A DNA stretch of 34,763 bases, taken from an uncultured Lachnospiraceae bacterium (GTDB lineage: Bacteria > Bacillota > Clostridia > Lachnospirales > Lachnospiraceae). The DNA lies in assembly GCA_945868305.1 (NCBI GenBank), contig CAMBKU010000024.1:1-34763 (forward strand), given 5' to 3'. The notes under the pieces were generated by a model. It ran no database searches, was not told where the DNA came from, and saw only the letters and a list, made by a program, of their open reading frames with translations. The translations under genes were made by a program, and so were the position numbers. This document shows positions 1 to 8,875 of the stretch, in pieces. Each line of letters begins with the position of its first letter. The first letter of the stretch is position 1.

Positions 1-51
1 TTGCATTACCTCGGAATATTCCGTGTGAATCAGTCGATCTTCTGTCAGCAT
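1..51 (-). CDS. parC: DNA topoisomerase IV subunit A (ParC/GyrA family), N-terminal 17 codons only
   Basis: Only the first 17 codons are in the window; the gene continues off the left edge. The visible peptide, MLTEDRLIHTEYSEVMQ, matches the extreme N-terminus of GyrA/ParC proteins, which typically contain an acidic-start, TEYSEVM-like segment before the conserved SYIDYAM block. An in-frame TAG lies 15 bases upstream and an AGAAGG ribosome binding site sits about eight bases before the ATG, so the start is well supported. It follows the parE-like gene by about 70 bases on the same strand, the classic B-then-A subunit order. The assignment to ParC rather than GyrA is inferred from the partner and from the absence of dnaA/recF nearby. 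Confidence 0.75.
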   Translation of the reverse strand, partial: MLTEDRLIHTEYSEVMQ

Positions 52-121
52 ATTTTCTACCTTCTATTCTAAATCTTTTTACTAAAATTTCTTCAGATAC
101 TTTCCCAGACTTCTGACTTGT

Positions 122-2044
122 CTAGGTATCAATTTCCGCTTCCCTTGCATATTTATAGATGAACGCTTTCCGGGGCGGTACATCCGTTCCCATCAACATT
201 GCTGTCACATCCGATGCCGTGATGGCATCCTCAATCTCTACTTTTTTCAACAACCTGGTTTCAGGATTCAACGTAGTTTCCCAGAGCTGCTCCGCATCCA
301 TCTCACCCAGTCCCTTATAGCGTTGCAGGGTAAAAGGTCCTTTATGCTTTTTCCGGTATTTTGCCAGCGCATCATCATCATACAGATATTCTTCCTCACC
401 CTTGCTTGGAATCGCCTTATAGAGTGGCGGCATGGCAATATAAACATGCCCCTCAAAAATCAGCTCCGGCATAAAACGATAAAACAGCGTTAAAAGCAGT
501 GTGGAAATATGGGCACCGTCCACGTCAGCATCCGCCATAATGATAATCTTGTCATAACGCAGCTTTGTAATATCAAAATCGTTGCCATATCCTTCTGAAA
601 AGCCACACCCGAAAGCATTAATCATCGTCTTGATTTCCGCATTGGCAAGAACCTTGTCAATACTTGCTTTCTCCACGTTTAATATTTTCCCGCGAATCGG
701 CATGATAGCCTGATACATTCGGTTTCTCGCCATTTTTGCAGAGCCCCCGGCAGAATCTCCCTCAACAATAAAAATTTCGCATTTTTCGGCATCTCTGGAT
801 TCACAGTTTGCCAGTTTCCCGTTGGAATCAAAAGAAAATTTCTGTTTTGTCAAAAGGTTTGTCTTTGCCTTTTCCTCTGTCTTACGAATCTTTGCAGCCT
901 TTTCCGCGCAGGAAATCACCGCTTTTAGTGTTTCCAGATTTTTATCAAAGAAAAGCTGTATCTCATCTCCGGTAATTTTTCCTGTTATTCTTGCCGCATC
1001 CTGATTATCCAGTTTTGTCTTGGTCTGTCCCTCAAAGCGAGGATCCGGATGCTTAATGGACACCACCGCCGTCATCCCATTTCTGACATCGGTTCCGGTA
1101 AAATTCGCATCCTTCTCCTTTAAAATACCGAGTTCTCTGGCATAAGAGTTGATAACTGTCGTAAAAGTCGTCTTAAAACCGGTAATATGTGTTCCACCTT
1201 CTGCATTATAGATATTATTGCAAAAGCCCAGAATATTTTCATGAAATTCATTGGTATACTGAAAAGCTGCTTCCACACGGATGCCTTCGCTTTCTCCTTC
1301 AAAATAGACTACGTCATGTATCGTCTCCAGATTTTTATTCAAATCCTTTACAAATCCAATGATACCGTCTTCCTCATGAAATTCGATATGCTCTGTTTCT
1401 TCGCCCCGCTTGTCCTCATAGACAATCGTAAGATTCGGATTCAGGTATGCTGTCTCATGAAGCCGGCTTTTTACCTCATCTTCCTTAAAACGTGTTTTTT
1501 CAAAAATCTCCGGATCCGGCAAAAAATTAATCTTCGTTCCGGTCTTTTTTGTTTTTCCAATAACCGGAAGCAGCCCGTTTTCCAATTCCAGAACCGGAAT
1601 TCCCCTCTCATAACGGTCGTGATGAATGGCTCCATCTCTGCTAATTTCCACATCCATGTATGTGGAAAGCGCATTGACCACCGAAGATCCCACACCGTGC
1701 AGACCACCGCTGGTCTTGTAGGCGGAATTATCAAATTTACCACCCGCGTGAAGTGTAGTAAATACAATACGCGCCGCAGATACTCCTTTTTTATGCATTC
1801 CCACCGGAATTCCACGACCATTATCCTCCACGGTGCAGGAGCCGTCCGCCTCAAGCGTTACCCATATCGTATCACATACACCCGCCAGATGTTCATCTAC
1901 AGAATTATCCACGATTTCGTAAATCAAGTGGTTCAAGCCCTTTCTTGATACACTTCCGATATACATACCAGGTCTTTTCCGTACTGCCTCAAGTCCTTCT
2001 AACACGGAAATACTATTCGCATCATATGCTGTATTTTTTGCCAT
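122..2044 (-). CDS. parE: DNA topoisomerase IV subunit B (ParE; GyrB-family type IIA topoisomerase ATPase subunit)
   Basis: A complete 640-residue type IIA topoisomerase B subunit, the usual length for ParE and Gram-positive GyrB. The GHKL ATPase domain shows EIVDNSVDE near residue 43, VEDNGRGIP near 72 and GGLHGVGSS near 113. The TOPRIM domain shows EGDSAGGSAK at 428 and DADVDGAHI at 505, which hold the catalytic Glu and metal-binding Asp residues, followed by QRYKGLGEM at 574. With ParC it would decatenate and relax DNA using ATP. A GGGAG ribosome binding site precedes the ATG. It lies 41 bases after a PucR-type regulator, probably co-transcribed, and is followed by a GyrA/ParC start. GyrB and ParE are hard to separate by eye; ParE is preferred because no replication-origin genes are adjacent. 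Confidence 0.85.
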   Translation of the reverse strand: MAKNTAYDANSISVLEGLEAVRKRPGMYIGSVSRKGLNHLIYEIVDNSVDEHLAGVCDTIWVTLEADGSCTVEDNGRGIPVGMHKKGVSAARIVFTTLHAGGKFDNSAYKTSGGLHGVGSSVVNALSTYMDVEISRDGAIHHDRYERGIPVLELENGLLPVIGKTKKTGTKINFLPDPEIFEKTRFKEDEVKSRLHETAYLNPNLTIVYEDKRGEETEHIEFHEEDGIIGFVKDLNKNLETIHDVVYFEGESEGIRVEAAFQYTNEFHENILGFCNNIYNAEGGTHITGFKTTFTTVINSYARELGILKEKDANFTGTDVRNGMTAVVSIKHPDPRFEGQTKTKLDNQDAARITGKITGDEIQLFFDKNLETLKAVISCAEKAAKIRKTEEKAKTNLLTKQKFSFDSNGKLANCESRDAEKCEIFIVEGDSAGGSAKMARNRMYQAIMPIRGKILNVEKASIDKVLANAEIKTMINAFGCGFSEGYGNDFDITKLRYDKIIIMADADVDGAHISTLLLTLFYRFMPELIFEGHVYIAMPPLYKAIPSKGEEEYLYDDDALAKYRKKHKGPFTLQRYKGLGEMDAEQLWETTLNPETRLLKKVEIEDAITASDVTAMLMGTDVPPRKAFIYKYAREAEIDT

Positions 2045-2085
2045 TCTTTTCTAACTCCCTATCTTTCTTTTCTAAAACATCCTTC

Positions 2086-3171
2086 TTATTCTTCCAGACC
2101 GTTTGTCTGATAATTCATATGCGCAATAACCATCATTGCAATTTTGAATGTCATAGCATCCTCAAACTTACGAATGTCAAGTCCAATCATCTTCTGCAAA
2201 CGTTCCAAACGATAAACCAGCGTATTACGGTGTACATAAAGCTGTCTTGCCGTTTCGGAAATATTCAGGTTATTTTCAAAGAATTTCTGAATAGTGACCA
2301 GCGTTTCGTCATCCAAATCCAATCTCTGATCCCCAAAAATTTCCTCGATAAACATTTCACAAAGACTCATCGGGAGCTGGTAAATCAATCTGCCGATACC
2401 AAGTCTCGCATAAGAAATCGTCTCATTTTCCATATAGAAAATACTTCCGACCTCCAGCGCCATCTTTGCTTCCTGATAAGATTTTGGAATATCCTGAAGC
2501 TTATCCACTGCAGTTCCGTACCCTACACGCACCCTCACCATAGCCTCTGCATGCAGTGTATCCACAAGCGCACCAGCAATATTCTTCGCATCCTCCGGTG
2601 TTTTTATGTCCGTCGCATCCTTTACCAGAATGATGTTCTGTTCATCCACCTCGGTAACAAAGTCCTTATTCTTTTCAGAGAACAAGCCCTTTACCGTCTC
2701 CATAATCACCGAATCATTTTTTCCCTCTACCTCGATTACATATACAATCCTCGGTACCTGTTCAATATGCAGCTTCTGTGCCTTATTATACATGTCCACC
2801 ACTAACATATTACCCAACAGAATGTTCTGCATAAAATTATTGCGGTCAAATTGCTCCCGATAAGAAAGTACGATATTACGAATCTGGCATACTGCAAGAC
2901 GTCCGATCATATAAGCCTCCTCGGAAGAAGACTGGGCAATCAGGACATACTCCACTTCATTTTCCACAACCACCTTAAAAAAATGGCATCCGGAAAGCAT
3001 CTGGCTTTCTGCCATGGAATCCATAAAATTTCCGATAGCCATTCTAATTTCCTGTTCCGGTTCAAAAGTCGCTGCAATCTGTTTTCCTTTGTCATCGTAA
3101 AGTGCCAGGTCAGTTCTTGATATCTCCTTAATTTCATCCAGGGCTGCCTGAATTTTATGATTTGATAACAT
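2086..3171 (-). CDS. PucR/CdaR-family transcriptional regulator with C-terminal helix-turn-helix
   Basis: A 361-residue regulator. The C-terminal 60 residues contain the PucR-type helix-turn-helix, with NLNISETARQLYVHRNTLVY as the recognisable core followed by RLERLQKMIGL. The middle part, roughly residues 135-285, resembles the GGDEF-like domain of CdaR/PucR regulators and has no cyclase motif. The N-terminal 130 residues look like a small ligand-sensing domain. Family members control sugar-diacid, purine or carbohydrate use; the ligand here cannot be read from sequence. It follows the MsmX-type sugar ABC ATPase gene, with a strong hairpin terminator between them. This suggests, but does not prove, a role in carbohydrate control. 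The start is supported by GAAGGAG eleven bases upstream. It probably shares a transcript with parE. Confidence 0.8.
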   Translation of the reverse strand: MLSNHKIQAALDEIKEISRTDLALYDDKGKQIAATFEPEQEIRMAIGNFMDSMAESQMLSGCHFFKVVVENEVEYVLIAQSSSEEAYMIGRLAVCQIRNIVLSYREQFDRNNFMQNILLGNMLVVDMYNKAQKLHIEQVPRIVYVIEVEGKNDSVIMETVKGLFSEKNKDFVTEVDEQNIILVKDATDIKTPEDAKNIAGALVDTLHAEAMVRVRVGYGTAVDKLQDIPKSYQEAKMALEVGSIFYMENETISYARLGIGRLIYQLPMSLCEMFIEEIFGDQRLDLDDETLVTIQKFFENNLNISETARQLYVHRNTLVYRLERLQKMIGLDIRKFEDAMTFKIAMMVIAHMNYQTNGLEE

Positions 3172-3204
3172 AGATTTTTATCACTCCTTCAAGTCTCACT
3201 CTTG

Positions 3205-3242
3205 ACATTAAAAGAACCGGATGTAACATAACACCCGGTTCT
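3205..3242 (-). terminator. Intrinsic terminator after the msmX-type gene
   Basis: On the minus strand the arms at 3242-3231 and 3224-3213 form a 12-base-pair stem (AGAACCGGGTGT with ACATCCGGTTCT, one G-T wobble) around a 6-base loop, TATGTT. It is followed by TTTTAATG. It lies 32 bases after the ABC ATPase stop and should separate that gene from the PucR-type regulator, at least partly. Confidence 0.85.
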
Positions 3243-3273
3243 AAGCATTATATTTAATTGTTATCTTACCGAA

Positions 3274-4386
3274 TTAGTTGGTAATTGTCAATTCTGTCTC
3301 TTTATCAAATACATGAATCTTGCTCGGATCGAATGCAAATTTTACATGATCACCCATACGAGCAGGTGTTCTAGAATCAACCTTTGCAGTGAAGTTAGCT
3401 CCACCAATCTGGAAGTACAGTAATACTTCTGCACCAAGTAATTCGTATCCTGTTACGTCTGCTTCAATCAGGCTGCTCTTGAAGGTTTCAACTTCAATCT
3501 GGGAATCGCTGATATCTTCCGGTCTGATACCAAGGATAACAGTCTTTCCTGCATATCCGCCGTCGATGAGTTTTTTCGCTTTTGCTGGCGGTAATACTGC
3601 GCTGAATTTATCGAATTTCAGAGTAACTTTTTCACCTTCTACTACACACTGAGCATCAACAAAGTTCATCTGCGGAGATCCGATGAATCCTGCAACAAAC
3701 AGGTTATCCGGCTCATTGTATAATTTAATTGGAGAATCTACCTGCTGGATAACACCATCTTTTAATACAACAATTCTGGTTCCCAAGGTCATAGCCTCAG
3801 TCTGATCATGTGTTACATAGATGATAGTAGCGCCAAGTCTCTGATGTAATGCAGAAATCTCAGAACGCATCTGTACTCTTAATTTAGCATCCAGGTTGGA
3901 TAACGGCTCATCCATCAGGAATACCTTAGGATTACGAACGATTGCACGACCCATGGCAACACGCTGTCTCTGTCCACCGGACAAAGCCTTCGGCTTACGA
4001 TCTAATAATTTCTCAAGGTCAAGAATCTTAGCAGCTTCTTCTACTTTTTTCTTAATTTCATCCTTCGGAACTTTTCTTAATTTTAATCCGAATGCCATAT
4101 TATCAAATACGGTCATATGCGGATACAGAGCGTAGTTCTGGAATACCATTGCGATATCTCTGTCTTTTGGTTCAACATCGTTTACGACTCTGCCGTCGAT
4201 AGATAATTCACCGGAAGAAATTTCTTCCAGGCCTGCGATCATACGAAGTGTGGTAGATTTTCCACATCCAGAAGGTCCAACGAAAATGATGAACTCTTTG
4301 TCTTCTACTTCAAGGTTGAAATCCTTAACTGCTTCAAAGCCGTTTGGATATTTCTTGCATACGTTCTTTAATGATAAACTAGCCAT
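3274..4386 (-). CDS. msmX: Carbohydrate ABC transporter ATP-binding protein, MsmX/UgpC type
   Basis: A 370-residue ATPase of the CUT1 sugar-importer class. The nucleotide-binding domain carries Walker A GPSGCGKST at residues 37-45, the Q-loop VFQNYALYPHMTV, the signature LSGGQRQRVAMGRA, Walker B VFLMDEPLSNLDAK and the switch motif YVTHDQTEAM. Residues from about 240 onward form the OB-fold regulatory domain typical of MalK, UgpC and MsmX. No permease or binding-protein genes are adjacent. In Firmicutes such orphan ATPases often energise several sugar importers encoded elsewhere, so that role is likely. An AGGAGG ribosome binding site sits ten bases before the ATG. A promoter candidate lies at 4443-4471 and a terminator follows the gene, so it is probably a single-gene unit. 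Confidence 0.93.
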   Translation of the reverse strand: MASLSLKNVCKKYPNGFEAVKDFNLEVEDKEFIIFVGPSGCGKSTTLRMIAGLEEISSGELSIDGRVVNDVEPKDRDIAMVFQNYALYPHMTVFDNMAFGLKLRKVPKDEIKKKVEEAAKILDLEKLLDRKPKALSGGQRQRVAMGRAIVRNPKVFLMDEPLSNLDAKLRVQMRSEISALHQRLGATIIYVTHDQTEAMTLGTRIVVLKDGVIQQVDSPIKLYNEPDNLFVAGFIGSPQMNFVDAQCVVEGEKVTLKFDKFSAVLPPAKAKKLIDGGYAGKTVILGIRPEDISDSQIEVETFKSSLIEADVTGYELLGAEVLLYFQIGGANFTAKVDSRTPARMGDHVKFAFDPSKIHVFDKETELTITN

Positions 4387-4442
4387 TTTTTAAATACCTC
4401 CTAAAATATGTACATCATTGGTTTGCTTTATTTGATAAGACT

Positions 4443-4471
4443 ACTATATCTTAAACTTCGTTTTTTGGCTA
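4443..4471 (-). promoter_or_regulatory. Candidate sigma-A promoter for the msmX-type gene
   Basis: Minus-strand boxes TAGCCA (4471-4466) and TATAGT (4448-4443) are separated by exactly 17 bases and lie about 57 bases before the start codon. The -35 box matches consensus at only four of six positions, so the call is moderate. Confidence 0.5.
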
Positions 4472-4543
4472 TACGAGGATTCCACAAATATTTTTTCTCT
4501 TTCTTGTATGTTCTGCCAATGAAACCCCTACATCTTGTTCCTT

Positions 4544-4560
4544 TTCGTCAGACTGACGAA
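4544..4560. repeat. Perfect 17-base palindrome with a third copy of its half-site nearby
   Basis: TTCGTCAG-A-CTGACGAA is a perfect palindrome between the phosphoribosyltransferase-like gene and the msmX-type gene. Another copy of the half-site TGACGAA lies at 4585-4591, just beyond the stop codon at 4594. It could be an operator, or a terminator stem without a T-run. Confidence 0.6.
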
Positions 4561-4593
4561 GAATGTACTTTTTTATGTACAATTTGACGAAGC

Positions 4594-5232
4594 CTATATC
4601 TTGGAATAACCGAAGCCGTTTACCATAGCTTCCAGGCGCATTCCTTTTTTACAGAACGGGCATTCCGACTGTGAAAACGCCTGATACCCAGGAACATCCT
4701 TTACCGTAAAAAGAGATCTTACCTTCATGCTGCCCACACTGTCCACCGTGGAAAACACCGCACCTACTGCTTCCGTAATGCCACCATAATACTGGATACA
4801 TTCCATACTCCGACGGATTGTCTCGCCTGTAGTCGTCGTTGCCAGAAGAAGCACCACATGTTTTCCCTCCAACGCAAGCTTGGTATTATCCCGAAAAATA
4901 ATCTGCCCATTATTTTCCTCCGGGGAAACCACATAGATAGTCTTGTGCTGATTTGTTGAATGCACATGACACGCCTCAAATTCTTCTGCCAGCAATGCCC
5001 CAACTACCTCGGTACCATCCATGCAGACAATTGTATCTACATAAGTCGGATTTCCGATCTTGGCGCATAAAACCTTTGCCGCTTCCCGTGCCTCTTTGAG
5101 TCTTGCCTTGATACTCGTAACATCAATATAAAAATTGATATGGGAGTGACTGGTAGCAAAATGCCCGGGTATAGCATGCAGTGCCAGATTGTTACTGTCT
5201 TTTGAGTAAAACTTCACCATTCGTTCTTCCAT
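4594..5232 (-). CDS. Degenerate orotate phosphoribosyltransferase-like (class I PRTase fold) protein
   Basis: A 212-residue protein resembling OPRT-type class I phosphoribosyltransferases. The segment TIVCMDGTEVVGALLAEEF near residue 68 resembles the PPi-loop region, and VVLLLATTTTGETI near residue 127 aligns with the PRPP loop. In catalytically active members the PRPP loop has two adjacent acidic residues (DDVxTTG or EDVxTTG); here they are replaced by Leu-Ala. The C-terminus has a CPFCKKGMRLE segment, a two-cysteine tail like that of some clostridial OPRT-like proteins. True orotate activity is therefore doubtful; it may bind a nucleotide or act in regulation. It has its own strong promoter at 5279-5307 and an AGGGAGGG ribosome binding site. 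It ends the der-plsY-gpsA-dut gene run. Confidence 0.65.
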   Translation of the reverse strand: MEERMVKFYSKDSNNLALHAIPGHFATSHSHINFYIDVTSIKARLKEAREAAKVLCAKIGNPTYVDTIVCMDGTEVVGALLAEEFEACHVHSTNQHKTIYVVSPEENNGQIIFRDNTKLALEGKHVVLLLATTTTGETIRRSMECIQYYGGITEAVGAVFSTVDSVGSMKVRSLFTVKDVPGYQAFSQSECPFCKKGMRLEAMVNGFGYSKI

Positions 5233-5278
5233 TGTAAAAGCCCTCCCTGCTGTGAAAGTTTTCTAGTATTATATTGAT

Positions 5279-5307
5279 ATTTTAAATTTATTTGTGCATT
5301 TTGTCAA
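5279..5307 (-). promoter_or_regulatory. Strong sigma-A promoter for the PRTase-like gene
   Basis: Minus-strand TTGACA (5307-5302) and TAAAAT (5284-5279) are separated by 17 bases. The -35 box is perfect and the -10 box matches five of six positions. It lies in the 78-base gap after the dUTPase gene, 47 bases before the PRTase-like start. Confidence 0.75.
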
Positions 5308-5310
5308 ATA

Positions 5311-5751
5311 CTATTGCTTTCCAGTGCTGCCAAAACCACCACGATCTTCCCCAGTCAGTTCCTCCACCTCATCAAATACGATTTTCGGCTGATGTTTCTG
5401 AATGCGGAACTGACAGATGCGGTCGTTTATATGTATTTCTGTATCACGCATGGCAATGACCGGCATGCGCCACCAGTCGTTCGGTCCGCAGTAAGTCTCA
5501 TCTATAAGCCCCATATGATTTGCCTGAATTATACCAAAATTTTTGTAGGTACTGCTTCTCGGAATCAGACATGCTTCATAACCTTCCGGAAGCTGCATGG
5601 CGATTCCCAGATGAATCAGGGCAAAATCCCCTTTTTTTAATGTCACATTCTCCGCTGCGCGAAGATCAATCCAGTCACTCTTTCCGTCAATATAACAAAG
5701 TTTTTCAATGTTTTCATTTAAATATTTAATTTTTATTGTCTCTGTAGCCAT
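5311..5751 (-). CDS. dut: dUTP diphosphatase (trimeric dUTPase family)
   Basis: A 146-residue trimeric-type dUTPase, which hydrolyses dUTP to dUMP and pyrophosphate, keeping uracil out of DNA and feeding thymidylate synthesis. All five family motifs are recognisable: DWIDLRA (motif 1), [10 protein letters not shown] (motif 2), [12 protein letters not shown] (motif 3 with the catalytic Asp and the Tyr), [10 protein letters not shown] (motif 4) and RGGFGSTG (motif 5, the C-terminal lid). A short NDWW insertion after motif 3 is similar to those in other clostridial and phage dUTPases. The start was set at the internal ATG at 5751 because GGAG lies seven bases before it; a longer frame would begin inside gpsA. 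It follows gpsA by eight bases and is probably co-transcribed with it. Confidence 0.88.
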   Translation of the reverse strand: MATETIKIKYLNENIEKLCYIDGKSDWIDLRAAENVTLKKGDFALIHLGIAMQLPEGYEACLIPRSSTYKNFGIIQANHMGLIDETYCGPNDWWRMPVIAMRDTEIHINDRICQFRIQKHQPKIVFDEVEELTGEDRGGFGSTGKQ

Positions 5752-5759
5752 TGTCTCTC

Positions 5760-6770
5760 CTAATCCCACTGTAAGTCATCATGTTCCGGTTTTTTGTTGC
5801 GCAACATCAGATCCATCACGGCTTCCTTTGCCGGTTTCCCGCCAAATAAGACCTCATTGACCTGCTCAATAATCGGCATGGACACTCCATACTTTTTGGA
5901 GAGCTCCATAGCTGCTTTCGCAGAATAAACGCCTTCCACGATCATTTTTACTTCCTTCATGGCTTCATCCATCGTGTACCCCTGACCAATCAGCATTCCC
6001 GCTTTGCGGTTTCTGCTGTGTTTGCTGGCGCAGGTCACAATCAAATCTCCAATTCCGGTAAGTCCCATTAAGGTCTCATATTTTGCTCCCATCTTTAAGG
6101 CAAGACGTCCAACCTCTGATATTCCTCTGGTAATAAGAGCTGCCTTTGTATTGTCTCCATATCCAAGTCCATCTGCCATTCCAGCCGCCAGTGCAATGAC
6201 GTTTTTTAAAGCCGCACCAAGTTCCATACCAAGCACATCCGGACTGGTATATACCCGCAGAAATTCATTCATAAAAGTGGACTGCACAAGTTCTGCCGTC
6301 GCCTTTTTCTTAGCACCTGCCACCAAAGTCGTCGGAAGTCCGATTCCGACTTCCTCCGCATGGCTCGGTCCACAGAGTACCGAAACCTCCGCCTTTGGAA
6401 TTTCCTGTTCTAAAATCTGGGATAAAGTCATTAAGGTTCCCTCCTCAATGCCTTTTGCCACACTGACCAAAAGCTGGCCTTCCTCCACAAAAGGTGCCAT
6501 GGATTTTGCAGTGCCTCGGATATAAGGGGATGGCACTGCCACAACCAACATCTCCCTGCCTGCAATCGCTTCTTTTAAGTCGGTGGTCAGCCCAATCTCC
6601 TTTGCTATTTTCACACCCGGAAGCTTATCTTTATGCTCCCGCTCTTTTTCCAGCATTGCAATTTCATCTTCTGCTATTGACCAGATAGTCACTTCATGCC
6701 CGTTTTTATGTAAAACAACTGCAAGCGCTGTTCCCCAGCTCCCTGCTCCAAGTACACTGATTTTCGCCAT
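5760..6770 (-). CDS. gpsA: NAD(P)H-dependent glycerol-3-phosphate dehydrogenase
   Basis: A 336-residue GpsA, the usual length. It reduces dihydroxyacetone phosphate to sn-glycerol 3-phosphate, the backbone used by PlsY next door. The Rossmann motif [12 protein letters not shown] is at residues 6-17, the LCGPSHAEE block near 140, and the catalytic-lysine region [19 protein letters not shown] near 190, followed by the [10 protein letters not shown] substrate-binding block. The start was placed at 6770 because AGGAGGG lies seven bases before this ATG; a slightly longer frame starts at 6785 with no binding site. It sits 16 bases after plsY and eight bases before dut, forming a glycerolipid cluster with plsY. 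Confidence 0.95.
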   Translation of the reverse strand: MAKISVLGAGSWGTALAVVLHKNGHEVTIWSIAEDEIAMLEKEREHKDKLPGVKIAKEIGLTTDLKEAIAGREMLVVAVPSPYIRGTAKSMAPFVEEGQLLVSVAKGIEEGTLMTLSQILEQEIPKAEVSVLCGPSHAEEVGIGLPTTLVAGAKKKATAELVQSTFMNEFLRVYTSPDVLGMELGAALKNVIALAAGMADGLGYGDNTKAALITRGISEVGRLALKMGAKYETLMGLTGIGDLIVTCASKHSRNRKAGMLIGQGYTMDEAMKEVKMIVEGVYSAKAAMELSKKYGVSMPIIEQVNEVLFGGKPAKEAVMDLMLRNKKPEHDDLQWD

Positions 6771-6786
6771 TACGCCCTCCTGCATT

Positions 6787-7440
6787 TTATGCTTTCTTTT
6801 TATTCATGGAAAATTTATTTTCCGTTCCGTTCATCAGGCGCCCAATATTGCTTCTATGACGCCAGATTGCCATGCCCGTAATAATTCCGCTCAGAATATA
6901 AAGCTCCGGCAAATAACTTTCAGCCACATGAAACCACCCCATCTGTCCAAAAATCACTGTCTGCACAAAAAAACTCAAAACAACGAGTATCGAACCGACA
7001 GACACATATCTGGTCAACGCTACCGCAAGAACAAACAGTACCAGACAGACCGGAATCTCAAAAGGACAGAACGCAATCAAAAGTCCCGCTGTACACGCGA
7101 TTCCCTTTCCGCCCTTAAATTTCAGATAAAAAGGAAAATTATGTCCCAGAATTGCTCCCAATCCGGCATAAAGTTCCAAAAGCTTCAGCACATCTGCATA
7201 TGTGTTATGAAAAATAAACCGGACCAGTAAAATAGCAAGCACACACTTAAAGCAGTCACCAAGAAAAGTAATTGCCCCTGCTTTCCAGCCAAGATTGCGA
7301 AGTGTGTTCGTTGTACCTGCATTCCCGCTTCCCAGAGTACGGATATCTACTTTTTTTGACTTGCCATAAAAATATCCGGTAACGAAACAACCACAGAAAT
7401 ATCCGATTACCAAAGACAGCACTCGTTCCAGTATCAACAT
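6787..7440 (-). CDS. plsY: Acyl-phosphate:glycerol-3-phosphate acyltransferase PlsY
   Basis: A 217-residue multi-pass membrane acyltransferase that moves an acyl chain from acyl-phosphate (made by PlsX, also in this window) to glycerol 3-phosphate, giving lysophosphatidic acid. The three loop motifs are all present: GSGNAGTTNTLRNLG near residue 37, GHNFPFYLKFKGGKG in the middle and RHRSNIGRLMNGTE near the C-terminus. Five or so hydrophobic segments separate them. The longest frame begins at 7506, but that part overlaps der and lacks a binding site. The ATG at 7440 has GGGAG upstream, and the protein then begins directly with its first membrane helix. It lies four bases after der and is followed by gpsA. 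Confidence 0.95.
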   Translation of the reverse strand: MLILERVLSLVIGYFCGCFVTGYFYGKSKKVDIRTLGSGNAGTTNTLRNLGWKAGAITFLGDCFKCVLAILLVRFIFHNTYADVLKLLELYAGLGAILGHNFPFYLKFKGGKGIACTAGLLIAFCPFEIPVCLVLFVLAVALTRYVSVGSILVVLSFFVQTVIFGQMGWFHVAESYLPELYILSGIITGMAIWRHRSNIGRLMNGTENKFSMNKKKA

Positions 7441-7444
7441 TTCA

Positions 7445-8767
7445 TTATTCTCCCTTTCTTTCCCGGATAATGAAACGCAATGCCGTTCCACGGAATCCAA
7501 ATGCATCCCGAATCCGGTTTTCTAAATATCTGGTATAAGAAAAATGCATCAGTTTCTTGTCATTTACAAACACAACAAAAGTCGGCGGTTTGACTGATAC
7601 CTGTGTAATATAAAATATCTTCAACCGCTTTCCTTTATCTGACGGCGGCTGCTGCATTGCCACTGCTTCCGCTACAATTTCATTCAGGACACCTGTGGCA
7701 AGACGCATGGAATTGTTCGCCATAACAATATCAATCATTTCGTATAGTTTATTTAAACGCTGTCCCGTCTGGGCAGAAATAAACAGAATCTCTGCATATG
7801 GCATAAAGCTTAAGACCTGACGAATCCGATCCGAATGCTCTTTCACTGACTTGTCATTTTTTTCAATGGCATCCCATTTGTTGACTGCAATGATAATTCC
7901 TTTTCCTCGATCATGCGCAATTCCAGCAATCTTTGCATCCTGTTCCGTAACTCCTTCTGTCGCATCAATGACAATCACAACGACATCCGCACGTTCTACC
8001 GCCGTCACAGCACGGATAATACTGTAACGCTCCAGATCTTCTTTTACTTTGCTCTTTCTTCTAAGGCCTGCAGTATCAATAAATACATATTCTTTTCCAC
8101 AGTATTTCACCGCCGTATCAATGGCATCACGTGTAGTACCTGCAATATCCGATACAATCACACGCTTTTCTCCCGTAAGCTTGTTAATGAGAGAAGATTT
8201 TCCCACATTCGGCTTTCCAATTACCGCAATCTTCGGGCGGTCATCTTCTTCTTCCGCCTCGTCCCGGCTCGGGAAAAGTCCGGTCACTTCATCCAGCATA
8301 TCACCGATTCCAAGCATGGAAGCTGCTGAAACCGGCATCGGCTCCCCTATTCCCAGATTATAAAACTCATAGACATCCGGCATATATTTTTTAAAATCAT
8401 CTACCTTATTTACAACAAGGACAACCGGCTTCTTGGAACGACGCAGCATATTTGCCACCTTCTCATCCGCATCTACCAGTCCCTGGCGTACATCTGTAAT
8501 AAACATGATGACATCTGCTGTATCGATAGCAATCTGAGCCTGCTCCCGCATCTGAGAGAGGATAATATCATCACTGTCTGGCTCAATTCCACCGGTATCA
8601 ATCAAGGTAAATGTCTTATCCAGCCAGGATACATCCGCATATATGCGGTCTCTCGTTACACCTGGCGTATCTTTTACGATTGAAATGCGCTCCCCCGCCA
8701 GAACATTAAAAAGTGTCGATTTACCGACATTGGGGCGTCCTACAATCGCCACTACTGGTTTACTCAT
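7445..8767 (-). CDS. der: Ribosome-assembly GTPase Der (EngA)
   Basis: A 440-residue tandem GTPase needed for 50S subunit maturation. G domain 1 shows GRPNVGKS at residues 10-17, [12 protein letters not shown] and NKVD. G domain 2 shows GKPNVGKS at 184-191, [14 protein letters not shown] and NKWD. The C-terminal third is the KH-like domain. The start was set at 8767, where GGAG lies seven to eight bases upstream; a longer frame at 8794 has no such signal. A promoter candidate lies at 8876-8904 with a hairpin-containing leader of about 100 bases. Der is the first gene of the der-plsY-gpsA-dut run, an association common in Clostridia. Confidence 0.96.
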   Translation of the reverse strand: MSKPVVAIVGRPNVGKSTLFNVLAGERISIVKDTPGVTRDRIYADVSWLDKTFTLIDTGGIEPDSDDIILSQMREQAQIAIDTADVIMFITDVRQGLVDADEKVANMLRRSKKPVVLVVNKVDDFKKYMPDVYEFYNLGIGEPMPVSAASMLGIGDMLDEVTGLFPSRDEAEEEDDRPKIAVIGKPNVGKSSLINKLTGEKRVIVSDIAGTTRDAIDTAVKYCGKEYVFIDTAGLRRKSKVKEDLERYSIIRAVTAVERADVVVIVIDATEGVTEQDAKIAGIAHDRGKGIIIAVNKWDAIEKNDKSVKEHSDRIRQVLSFMPYAEILFISAQTGQRLNKLYEMIDIVMANNSMRLATGVLNEIVAEAVAMQQPPSDKGKRLKIFYITQVSVKPPTFVVFVNDKKLMHFSYTRYLENRIRDAFGFRGTALRFIIRERKGE

Positions 8768-8830
8768 ATTTCTACTCCTATCTGTTTTATACACTGCGCA
8801 CTTTTATAATGCGCCTCCATTTTCATCCAC

Positions 8831-8853
8831 CAAAACAAAGCGGACGAGTCCGC
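8831..8853 (-). promoter_or_regulatory. Hairpin followed by T-rich tract in the der leader (possible attenuator)
   Basis: The minus strand has GCGGA-CTCG-TCCGC (8853-8840), a GC-rich five-base-pair stem closing a four-base loop, followed by TTTGTTTTG. It lies between the candidate promoter and der, where a short attenuator or protein-binding hairpin is plausible. The stem is short, so this is tentative. Confidence 0.4.
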
Positions 8854-8875
8854 ATCAACTCCCCCTGCCCGCTTG

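Noticed and set aside
1187-1948. 253-codon open frame on the plus strand
   Set aside because: It lies wholly within parE on the opposite strand, has no ribosome binding site that stands out, and its translation looks like antisense of a conserved gene.
1945-2805. 286-codon open frame on the plus strand
   Set aside because: It is antisense to parE's start and the PucR-type regulator, both strongly supported, and shows no recognisable domain.
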